The notes under the pieces are model-generated. The model was not told where the DNA came from, made no database searches, and saw nothing but the letters and a program-made list of their open reading frames with translations. The translations under genes and the position numbers were made by a program. A DNA stretch of 64,000 bases, from the NCBI GenBank assembly GCA_032433595.1, contig JASWJB010000046.1, positions 1 to 64,000 on the forward strand, in the 5' to 3' direction. Below, one piece after another: positions 46,808 through 57,513 of the stretch; positions within the stretch are counted from its first letter, which is position 1; every line of letters begins with the position of its first letter. Origin of the DNA: Conoideocrella luteorostrata (Eukaryota > Ascomycota > Sordariomycetes > Hypocreales > Clavicipitaceae).

Positions 46808-48210
46808 CTAGGACGAAATCAAAGGCTCCGTCTGGGGAATGACGGGCTCAACGGGGATCTCACCCTCTGGCTCGGCAACCTTCTTAAGCTTAGGCTCGTC
46901 GGTGGGAGGGGTAGGGAACACGGTCTCCTTGACAGGAGCGACAGGAGCGACGGGAATGACAGGAGTAGCAGAAGTAGGTTTCTTGGGGGTAGCAGTGGGC
47001 GAAGCAGCACCACGTCCACGAAGCATCTCCTGCACTTTGCCTGTGTAATCTCCAGCATATTGCTTGCCCATGGCGGTAATGTGATCGGCCTGCTTCTGAG
47101 CAACACTTCGGACCTGGGTAGTCTGGGCGTTGATAGCATCCGAGGCGTTCTTAATATGATGGTCGATCAGTTCTTGGTTCGAAGTATAAACAAGAGGGAC
47201 GAAGAAGCCGACAGTGGTGGCAATGATGGCAAGACCCCAGTATGGCACGAGCTTGACGAGGTGGTAGGAAATGAAAGCGGCAATACAAGCCTGAACGTCT
47301 CAGGTTAGTCATTTTATATTGATACAATAGTCATCCTGGTGGTAAGGCTTACAGCAGCGGAAGCACCAATATTCTCGACAAACAGAATTCTCTGTGCTTC
47401 GATAACAAAGAAGTTCGCAAGCTCGTGAACGTCGCCAATCATACTGTCGAGGGTAGATCGTGAGATGGTGTGGTATCGACGAGGGCGCATCTGAGTGGCC
47501 AGACCGTGGTTAAGTACAACCTTGCCAGCAACCTCAGCAGCCACGGTCACAGCAAGAGCCATGAAAGAGAGCTTGAAAGCCCAGCGGATCACATCGAGGT
47601 ATCTAACAGCGAATATGAAGGAGACAATTGAACTGTAAGCGATGGCGGAGGCACCTTGAGGAGTAATAACAAGTCAGTGGTATGTCCTAAAGTGCAATTT
47701 GCATGTGTGCTGTTAAGAGCCCTAACGCTGGAGAGCTACGTACGAGGATTCTTCCATGACAGAAGCTCCGAGAAGAAAGAATGGTAGTGTGTAAGAGGTT
47801 GACCGGTAGCAGCAGGGTTGTTAGGCGTCTTGCGAGAGGCGGCGAGGTTTGAAAGCTCGGCCTGAGTCTTAACTTGCTGGTCCTTGACATTGTGGGCCAC
47901 GGGTCCTGTGCAGAGAAGGCAGCAAATCAGCGTTTGGTGAACGAGACAAATAAATTTATGTACACTTTAGGAAGCTTACCATTTGTGACAGAGTCATAAG
48001 CAGCGGCAGCATCTACAAAATTGTGTCAGGGTTTTATTATGTCGCAGTTGCAAGAGTTGCGCAAGGTTTGTCACATGTGAAAAGCACTACGGCTCTCCGG
48101 GTCAGCAATTTGCATACAATGTGTGGCAGAGGTACGAAGCGTCGTAAACGAACCTTACTGGTCTTGGTGGTCTCCAAGAGAGAACCACCGTTGGGAGTGG
48201 TATCAGCCAT
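46808..48210 (-). CDS. Reticulon-like ER membrane-shaping protein
   Basis: Five exons (48210-48159, 48012-47980, 47905-47744, 47654-47353, 47290-46808) give 343 residues. Exon 2 is only 33 nt. The first donor is read as GTAAGG, because the competing GTTCGT five bases downstream would break the frame. The reticulon domain begins near residue 70 (HSFFSELLSWKNPRASAIAY), with two long hydrophobic hairpins (residues ~82-125 and ~180-215), and includes VPYWGLAIIATTVGFFVP. Reticulons bend tubular ER and take part in nuclear pore and ER organisation. The C-terminus is a Pro/Thr-rich disordered tail unusual in length, ending TEPLISS. No KKxx retention signal is seen. It is transcribed in the same direction as the Rab GAP. 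Confidence 0.88.
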
Positions 48211-50454
48211 AATGAAAATCGAACGTATGCGATTTATGCAGTTGCGATGTTTTGAAAGTGTGTTGTTGTTTTTTCTCGCGCAGCTGTCAAACAGGGGGTC
48301 CGGGTTACAAGATTGCAACAATATTTTCTCGTTGGTTTCTAGGGGGGCAGTGGGCCAAGGGGGCCAGAGTGTAAGCAGAAGGCTCTAGAGCTCGTTATCT
48401 GGAAAGCTAGCTTCCCAGGGTTGGGTCGGTACGGTGGAGAGCGAAGTCAAGTCACACAGATGACTAGGGATAGAACGAGAAGATCAGGAACGGGGATAAG
48501 ATGCAGTGTTGTCGTACCTTTTTCGATGCGTGCAAGGGGATTAGTGAACGGGAGGTTTAGATTGCGTTTGAGGGGTAGGAAGAAAGAATGAGGGAGGAGA
48601 AAGGTCCGGCAGGCGAGGTATGAGGAAGGAAGCACGGGAATTGGAAGGAGCACGAGTACAAGTACTCCGTAGGGGAGCTCGGAGCTAGAAACCGGGGACA
48701 GGAAATGGATGACGGAAGACAAGCGGCCGGGATAGGAGAAATCAGGTTGCGAGGACTACCTACCGGACAGCTGGCGGGACTGGCAGCAAGACAGGGACAG
48801 GGACGGGGACGGGGACGGGAATAAAATCAGTTCCAGGCTGGGCGGCCAGACACAACCGCATATCTTTCCAGAACGCTCCGTAGTTACTCCATCTGCAGCT
48901 CTTTTACTTTTCAATTCTTTTTTTTTTTTTCTTCCAAGTGAAAATATCTAGACTTCGGACCAGGAGTTTCAAGTGCGAGGTGTGCAAGCATGTGTGACGA
49001 CTTGTTTGCCGTCTGCTAACTGACTAGTGTTGTGTGGCTTCCACGGCCTTGCCTGTGGTGTCAGTTCCTGAAGTCATGTACTCCGTACTCCGCCTGTGGA
49101 GCTTGAAGCCTAGCTAGCTCCCTGCCAGTGACGACGCAATGACCAACTCAGGCATGTTCAATTGCAAAGCACGTGTCTGGCCAGTGATGGAGTGACAGCG
49201 AGGCGGGTCATTCCATGTTCATCATCTTCTCGAGTACGGAGTAGTTCCTGTTCATGCCCCAACAACGCACCCGAGGCAAATTCACTCACAGCTTATCGCT
49301 GAGGCTATCGCAACGACCTCCGTCAATCTGCATGCGCTCGTCTAGTGCTCATTCATTTGCGTGGCAGGCAACCCGGACCATCTAGATGGTGGTGTTCAAA
49401 ATGTACAATGCAACAGGTGAATGGCAACAGTTTACACGACTGCTACTGTCCATGAGACTGCGTCATCCGCCCGTTCGTAGGCTCTCTCACAGCGTCATTT
49501 GACGATAGAATTTGATGTCTTTGGTGTCGCTCCCGAACGGTTGACCCGAGTTGTCACGCTGCGTTAAGCACCTTGTGGATAGAACACATACACGTGGTTG
49601 ACAAGCTCTAGGGCGTGACGGCCATGCCTTAGTTACTTCACACGCAGGCTGTAGTAATCGGCCGGCGAGGTACGTAGTAGTTGGTGGTTTTCTTTGTCCA
49701 TTGTGGGTTTGTTGGTGCCGTGCCTGCATGAAGACAGATGTTTGCAGTACCTTTGCTGTGTTCGTTGCAATTTTGACACTGGTGATCATTCTGCTTCGTT
49801 TTATCAGTACAATCCCTTCATTCAGTACCTCTTTGAACAATAGACAAGGCTCCCTATTTGTGGCTTTTTAAGCTTTCGCTGGACCTGGCTGCTCCCGCAC
49901 CTTTGGTTCCTTGGTCACGCGACATCATGCCAATTTGGCTTCATCGCTTTTTTTACAGAGCAACTATCTTCACAAACGTGCCAGCGCACCCCAGGACTAC
50001 ACTGCGTGGCTGTCCATGGTGAGGTTACATCTTTTAGGCGTGCGTTATTAGTTTTATACTTAGGATTCACTGCGCTGCAAAGTTACAACAAATCACAGAT
50101 TATATGCTGGACCAGTTGGCGTTTACGCTACTTAGCGAAATTTGTTAGTGAGCCATTCTTCTTACTTATTTGCTAATAGCCCACGCGTTTGGGGAATCGT
50201 CCACTAAGCCTGCAGAAACTACTTTCGTCTCCCCAGAAAAATCGCCCGTGATGGTGTTTCTCCATCTCATCCCCTCCAATGCATGTACAGTGGCTGGCTC
50301 GCCAGCTGAGGCAGACTATGTACAGGAAAATATGCGGTATCATTAAAAACACTTTGCTTGCCCCCGGTCCAATGTATCAGTCTCGAAAAGTGAGGAAGGA
50401 AAACCAGCAACCCTATTTCCGCCTTGAATTACGCCGTCAAGCCTGCCCTCACGG
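48211..50454. other. Intergenic region between Rab GAP and reticulon genes
   Basis: These 2.2 kb must include the reticulon promoter and the Rab GAP 3' flank. They contain TACTCCGTA/TACGGAGTA motifs at 48663, 49079 and 49235, a hexamer repeat at 48792-48815 and a T tract near 48919-48930. No gene is supported. Confidence 0.45.
48792..48815 (+). repeat. Four-unit CAGGGA/CGGGGA hexamer repeat
   Basis: Two CAGGGA units are followed by two CGGGGA units, then a shortened unit. It lies about 590 bases upstream of the reticulon start. Confidence 0.7.
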
Positions 50455-53400
50455 TTACCTCCTCCATCCCCAGAACCCCCCCGAATTGGGAGATGTGCCC
50501 GACGTGGTTGCTGTAGATTTTACATTATGGTCCACAGGCGGAGTCGTTGCCTGCCCCGTCAATCGACCGAACACCGCCATCGCCCCAAGAGAATTCGGCG
50601 CGGTGACAGATCCGTGTGACTCTGACGGTGGCAGGCCGTGGGCCTTTCGAAGAGCCTCGAGTTTTTGTTTCGCTTCTTCAGCTTCTTGCTTCGCAGTCGC
50701 CTCCGCTGTCTTAGCCTGCACGAGTTCAAGAAGAAGTGCTTCGTGCTCACTTGGCGGCGTCTCCGCACCTGACGAACCCGAGAATCCAGATTCATGGGTC
50801 TGTGGTAGAGACGAAATCCTCTTATTGTATCCAGGCCCTTGTGAAGGCGTTGACTGGCTTCGACCAAGCTTGAACTCACGCAAACCTCCATTCTTCCCCT
50901 TTCCTGCCCAATCCGCGTCGACATCTCGATTGTTAGGTTCCGAAGCAGAGCTACTAGACACTCTGGCTCTCAAGCCATGGATTTGCTTTTCGAGTCGCTG
51001 CTTGTCTTGATGAAGCGTTCGTACATGTCCATGTCTCTCACGCAGTTGTTCTCTCACAGCAGATAGTTCTTGGTCCATATCGTGAATTCGTCGGCTTAAC
51101 TCCTGAGAATGAGAGATGGAAATAGCAAGCTGATCCTTTGTGTTGAGTAACTCGCTACGAAGCTGAGATTTCCATTGGAACAGGGATGACCGATGCTTCT
51201 TGTCTTGAATGGCAAAACGGTTTTCCACTCTATCCAAGAGTTCAGACAGGTCTTCTGTTGAAGGCGCATCGTCGTCATTTTCCACTGTTGGCTCCGGTTC
51301 CTCTTTGGTCGGTGTTGCGTCACTGTCTTCCGCTTCAGTAAGAACTGGAACCTCGTCTTGCTTGTCGGTAGAGGTGGCTATATGTGACTCTATTTGGTCT
51401 GAATTCGTTGCCCTCCTGCGCAAGCCGTCCAATAACGATCGAACCGCCTTACGGTCTTCCTCCCGCTCCTCTTGTTCAGACTGCATCTGATTGGATAGGA
51501 GAGCATGATTTCGCTGCAGCTCGCTCAGTGCTGTTAAGAGATCTTCAATCTGGCTATGCAGATATCTCTCTTCCGTTGTCTTGGTATTTGCAGTCGACTT
51601 CGGGCCGACTGGGGTCGACTCCCGACTGGATGACTCGTCCTCCGTGTTTGCGGAGTCTCGGGACAGGGTAGATGCATCTGTCGAGGCCGAACTCGTGACA
51701 CTCGCCGAGCTAGCTTCCATTGAATTCAAGGTGGATGCTATGCTCTGCTTCGATGTGCTTCGGCGAAGCATGCTAAGCGGCCGAGCAGGGGCTACGGCCA
51801 AACCAGGGGCCAGAGTAGAATTCTTGCTTGATGAGGCCCAGATTCGTCCGAGAAAACGACTAGCGGCGGTGGTAATATCGGAGGCTCGTGCTGCATTAGC
51901 CGTGGCGACGAGAGACTCTTTGTAAGCTTGCTCCAACTGTGACAGCTTTTCCCTTGTCACAACGGAGGATAAGCTGGCAAAATCTTGCACAAACTCGTCT
52001 GCGTTGTAATGGTAACAGTCCCATAACCCACGAGAGAGAAGGAGCTGCATGACATCCTCCAACTCTGTGCAAGCCAGGAGACGGTTTTCATTCTTCCTCA
52101 TGAGTGACAGAGCAACACGCATCAAAGTCTCGGGGGCACCTTCAGCAAAAATGACGTCGTATATTCGAAATAGCATCGGCAATGGGCAGGTGACGGCGAA
52201 GAAGCTGAGAAACCATTGCGAGACGTAGGCAGTCTCCACTTGGAGTTCTTCCAGATGACTAGAAAGCGCTGGCAGATTGAGACGGAGGAGCTCCCGAAAT
52301 TGATAAATACGAACATGCAATCCAGAGAGATCAGGGAGGAAACAGTCACGCAAATCGTACTGTTCCATCAGCCTAGAGCAGACTGTTAATGACTTGAATG
52401 CTTTCTCAACATAAAAAAAAAAAAAAGAGAAGGAAGGGGGAAAAGCACGGTATTTCACTTGGAGGCTCATGACTCACCGGACGAGAACACAGAATGCCTG
52501 CTTATCAGGCATATGCATCAGCAAGGGTCCCACGAGGAAAGCAAGTCCTTGGCAATATCCTATCTTGGTGTCATAAAGGCTAAAAGACTTCAACACTCTC
52601 CCAAGCATTCTTTGCCCATCACCATCTGGGTCACGGAACATATCAACACCAGGAAAGCTTCGGCCAAGGTCTTTGCCGATAAGGAGTTCGTAAGGACTGG
52701 ATTCCCCACAGAAACGCTCATATTGTTCCTCGAGGACAGCATCGCGAGCGCCCGACATACTCTGCCATACGACACCTCTCAATGGAGGGGGGATGCCTTT
52801 TCGAATTTTGTTGGATAGGAGGGTGGGCAAGCGAGCTGCCGTTTGCTGATAGTCTTTGACAAGAGCGGCGTAGAACTCAAGATCAGTCATGGCTGGCGGC
52901 GGGAGCATGGAATACCTGAGAGCCGACGGTGTCGGTCCGTTGACCATCTTACGCAACTGGGCCATTGACGGTGGTCGTGGTTTGCTCGACGAAAGCTTCT
53001 CTACAGACTGCACCTTAACACTTTTGGGGTTCGTAGCCAGCTTCGCGTTTTCCTGTTCCAAACGTGCCAGAAGAAGCGCTGTTGACTTTCTCCGCTTGTC
53101 AGCACATGTCGTAACCTTAAGCACCTGGATTTCACCAGGGTTAAAACACATACGTTATCAGTTTCTTCGTCTTTTGTCTGCTCGTCTTCTGTCTTCTCCA
53201 ACTGTTCCCAGTTCACCTCTTCGTTGTCCTCGGAAGAATCAGTTTCGTGTCCATCAGCTCCGAATTGCCCCAGTTCATCCCGCAGGCTGCGGCTGGCTTC
53301 TGTTGATGCTACATTGACAGTCAAGTCAATGGGTTTTGACAGCCTGCTACTATACTTTTGGCCGTACGTCTCGCTGCCACCAACTTCACTCTCCTCCTCT

Positions 53401-53849
53401 TCTGAAACTACTTGTTCCTCTTCCTGCACGGGCGATCTAATGTTGGTCAGCCTAGCATTTGCGACAGTGGTTGTAGTACTGAGAGTAAGAGACGGCGGCT
53501 CGGATAGTCTCACTGTGACCATTGAGTCGTGGGCCATCTTGGGTGTTTCTGCCTCCGCTTCGTCAGTCTCCTCGATCTTCTCTGGCACTCTCTTCTCTAG
53601 CAGCTCTCTGGCATCTGCAGATTCTTTCGCTTCTTTCGTTTCGATTATCTTATCCCTCGTTTCCACTTCGACTTGTTCGGCGTCTCCGTCCGTCTGTTCT
53701 TCTGTGTTGTCCGATATCAAGGCTCGCTCGGTAGCAGGTACATTGGAAGAAGAATCATGTTCGATTTTTTTCAGTTCACACGAGCTCACTGTCCGTGTCT
53801 CGGTCGCGGAGGATGCGGACTCGGACTGTCCGGGGCTGGAATGCGTCAT
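50455..53849 (-). CDS. TBC-domain Rab GTPase-activating protein, GYP5-like
   Basis: Three exons (53849-53154, 53085-52478, 52372-50455) give 1073 residues. The TBC domain spans about residues 325-570. It starts RKGIPPPLRGVVWQSMSG, has the Arg-finger motif IGKDLGRSFPG and the Gln-finger motif GYCQG near 408. Both catalytic fingers are present, so GAP activity is expected. A long N-terminal acidic region precedes it and a coiled coil follows (LHSQIEDLLTALSELQRNHA; later RERHGHVRTLHQDKQRLEKQ). This order matches Gyp5/Gyl1, which act on Ypt1/Sec4-type Rabs at exocytic sites. The ATG is the only one in frame near the top. Intron 1 has several in-frame acceptor choices; I chose AAAG at 53086 because it leaves STALLLARLEQEN. 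Confidence 0.88.
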
Positions 53850-56800
53850 GATGGTCAACGACGCCAGTTGCAATCCAGCGTTGTGGCGAACGGGGGAGGT
53901 TACGCCTGGCAACGGTAACAGGAGCCCACTTTCCTTCACTGGGTCCGCGTCAGGTGTAGGCGGTCCGGAAACGATTAATGACTGTAGGCGTAGGCAACCA
54001 AAACGCCTTTAGGGAGACGATGATGGAGTTCTTGTCGTTTCATCGAGGGGCTTCAGTATGGCTGAGACAGCCAATGCCAAAATCGCACTACAACTTTTGC
54101 CCTCCTATCAACTAGACGGCACTCTGCACTCGGTACTCCGTAGTTGATCAGGTGAGGATAAGCGAACACGGCTTGACGAGGACGACAACAAAAAGTCACG
54201 CAATTCAGAAATTACAGAACAAACAAAGCAAGAAAGAGTGACGGAGGTAAAGAACGACAAAGACTCAGAGTATGTAGCGCCTGGCAGGGAATTGCAGTGG
54301 GGAAATAATGGTGCAAACCCAAGAGAGAGAGCCAGAGGGAGAGGAGCTGAGGAGGCAAGTGAGGCGGCCCGTCGTTGGATTTATCAGGCCGGTAGGTGTC
54401 GCCAGGTGTGACAAGGCTAACACTGGACCCTGGCTCTGCGGCGGCAGTGGACATGGATGTGACAATTTTCGGCATTTCAATACGTCCACGGAGTACTCCG
54501 TACTTCGTAGAGCAGTGGAGTTTATTGTGCATGCTTTTTCAGTGCAATTCAAGTTGCATCAATTTGCCCGACCATTGAGGACGTCAAGAAGTCGGCAGCA
54601 ATTTGCGAAGGAGAGCCAGACCAGATCTACCTCGAGTAAACGCTGGACCTGATTTTTGAGTAGCAAATAATCAATGCAGGCACGATAGATGAAAGCATTA
54701 GCTAAGGACAGCACCATGCCTGTTTCGTTTAGCCCAAGACAAGGGGGCAGCTGGTATTTTGATGGCAGAGCCATGATTTGTGATTTGCCAGCGCCAGATA
54801 TTTTAGCTAGCAAGTTAGTTACCCCGTACGGAGCGCTTAGTTACTGGTAGTGCTACTGTCTCCGAGCACGAAGCGTGCCCCTGGCGACGGCGACTGGACT
54901 TGGCAATTGTCTTCAGCATTTATACCGAATCGTGCACGCACGTCCAACACCCAATGTTTCGTGCCCGAAGTTTTTTTTGGGATGCCGCAGCCAAGGCGGA
55001 ATTTCCGAAGTAATGTCCGCATACAATAGCCACTACCAATGCTATTTAGACGTAATGCGGAGCGTAGTCTAGACAGATCCCACCGTCATGATATGTATGT
55101 ACAAAGTGTACGGAGTACTTTGGAGAAAATGAGATTTTCATTGTATACACAATACAATCACCAGTTTAGAGCCATTACTTCATACAGATAAATACACTTA
55201 GACTACGGAGTATCCGGGTAGAGTCAGCTTTGCCGTGTAAATTCTCGTTATACTCGTTGACCGCATCTGCCCGCCAAACACGGCTGCTTTCGTTTGATTC
55301 TTGTTTTTTTCTCGTAGCAAAAGTCGATTGTTTACGGAGTACTATCTTACCTTATTATACCGGCGCGAATTCGAGTATTCAGATCAGAAGTTGCCGTTCT
55401 CCCTACGAGGAGTAAAGATCCACAGACTGTGCCACCTCCTGTGGCGCGAGCTTATGGCCGAATAGCTTCAGCCACACTTGAAGAGCCGTGGCTACCCTGT
55501 TGGCTCTTTTTGGGCTTTTTTGACATTCATCAGCCTAATAACATCTTATACGGAGTAGTGTTTCATCATTTCTTTTCCCATCATCCTCATTTTCGTGTGG
55601 TTGATGCTCTTCCAACTAATATACATCGAAAACCGTTACTAATTTTTCAGCTTGGGGTAGCATGGATTTTCTGGTATTGTGGCGAATGCTTACTTTTGCA
55701 GAGTCCGAAGGGATTTTCCATGCACTCAGTAGCCCAGCCCTTGAGTGCACACCTGCCGGACCGGAGCCGAACGGACAACGGGACGGACTGACGGATTCAG
55801 TACGGAGTACGGAGTATGATGATAAGGATTACGAACCACTGGGCATCGAGAGAGGGAGAACCTTGCTGAATCTCGTGGGACATTGACTTATTGGTAGCCT
55901 GCATACCTGTAAGGAGTGACGAATTCGTAGCGTGCGTCTAGGCCGGCGTTCTTCACAAGACATCGAGGTGTCATGCAAAAAACAGGAGTCTTGGAATCAA
56001 CGCGATTTAATCTCCACTCTACGGAGTAAACAATGGTGGTATTGTGTCCAGGCAAGGGCAAAGTCCTGGGTAGATCGACTACGTAAGGAGGAGATGCTCC
56101 GCATCGCGGTCGACGGCTGCTGGTGAGAACGCAACGAGCACCAAGAAGCATCTGCACACCGCCTATGAAGTACACCAACAGAAGCTCCAATGGCAGCGCC
56201 CTACATTATGCCGCTAAATTGATTATCGTGGCCCGCAAATGCGCTTCATAGGCGGAATGGGAGAACTGCAACAGCTCATAGGACTCTCTACATCGCTAGT
56301 GGTTGAACGCAAAGCGTGTGCACCAAGAGCTGCCCCAATAGAGGCATCGCGTCGCCCAATAATCAACGAAGATGCGGCATGTGGCAGCCCACACAAGCAA
56401 CCTGCTCGTGCTCGGGGCTGGCTGATGAAGGGTGTCATGCGTTCAATCCGATGGACGTGCATGGCTAGCTCCGCATGCATGTTTCGCCATCATGCAACCA
56501 CTTTCGTTGGATGCCGGAGCAATGGTAACCCTTCAACTCGTGGTAACGGGCATATATCGAATATCGTGCTTTCACCGGGAGACCAGTCGCACTTATCAGC
56601 GCATACAGTTCGTATTTGGCTTGCATATGTTACCCATTATGGAGGGTCTGAGGGCAACGAAAACTGTTCGCGGGGACTGAATTGAGCTGTACGGAGTATA
56701 AGTAATGATAAACGCAACCTTTTTTGCCGTCCTGCAATTTGCGAAAAGAAGATAGTTTGCCCACCCTTCACAAACAGACGACTCTCCCTTCACACTTCAC

Positions 56801-57513
56801 GCCTCGCAATTCATGGCACTGTGGCTCCCGTGTGACCCTTGGATCCACGATAAGCCCCATCCGGGTATTGCATTAATATCAAAGGGTTGTACTCAGTACT
56901 CCGTACTTTTCTATGGGACGGATTTAGCACCCCACGCGGCTTCACGCTTTACAAATGCTCAATCTGAGTACAGGTTACGATGCGCGCAGAGCAGTGTGCA
57001 CATGGCATATGGTCGTGAATAAGAGAGGTGCCTAAGTTGGAGAAGTCGGATGCTCACTTTCGTGCTGGAGGGAGTGACACTATCCGAATAGACGAGTCTC
57101 GCCAGCTCCGTAACACTACACCGTCTCACTGGGGCGTTCGAACATTTGGAGCTGGAGCGGTCTGACCCTGTTGGCGTCCTCGACCCCGGTAGCGCGGTCC
57201 AGAGCAAGACCAGCCTAGCCTGGGCCACTCAACCTGCTCTCAATATAGGGAGTAGTCCAGCTGAGGCGAAGGACTGTGCTTGGTTGCTTGGTTACAAGTG
57301 GTCAACCGGTGCGCTTGTACGGAGTACTGCTCGTAGAGTCCATGATCCCTCCAGACGTCGACGATCACAACTGGGCTAATTTCCTGTGCCTTTCGGTCCC
57401 TATAATTTTTTTTCTACTTCGTCCTTTGTTAGCCATTCGTCCTCCGGTGCGACTCAGTCGTGCTTTCGCTCCCCATGGCCAAACCACTCCAAGGGGCGTA
57501 AACGCTGGGCGCA
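53850..57513. other. Longest spacer: divergent region Rab GAP / TRP channel
   Basis: No gene is supported in these 3.7 kb. They hold twelve exact copies of the dispersed 9-mer, the highest density in the window, including a perfect 14-base palindrome. Scattered ORFs on both strands lack domains. Confidence 0.5.
54134..57326. repeat. Cluster of twelve TACGGAGTA motifs
   Basis: Exact 9-mers start at 54134 (-), 54494 (-), 55109 (+), 55204 (+), 55333 (+), 55549 (+), 55801 (+), 55808 (+), 56020 (+), 56690 (+), 56897 (-) and 57318 (+). The copies at 55801 and 55808 overlap by two bases. At 54488-54501 the sequence ACGGAGTACTCCGT is a perfect inverted repeat. Flanking sequence is not conserved, so these are not copies of a longer element. 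Confidence 0.85.

Noticed and set aside
55888..56480. Minus-strand ORFs with Ala/Gly/Leu-rich stretches, considered as a decayed transporter
   Set aside because: Single segments faintly resemble transporter helices, but order and motifs do not match any family and the frames change; not supportable.
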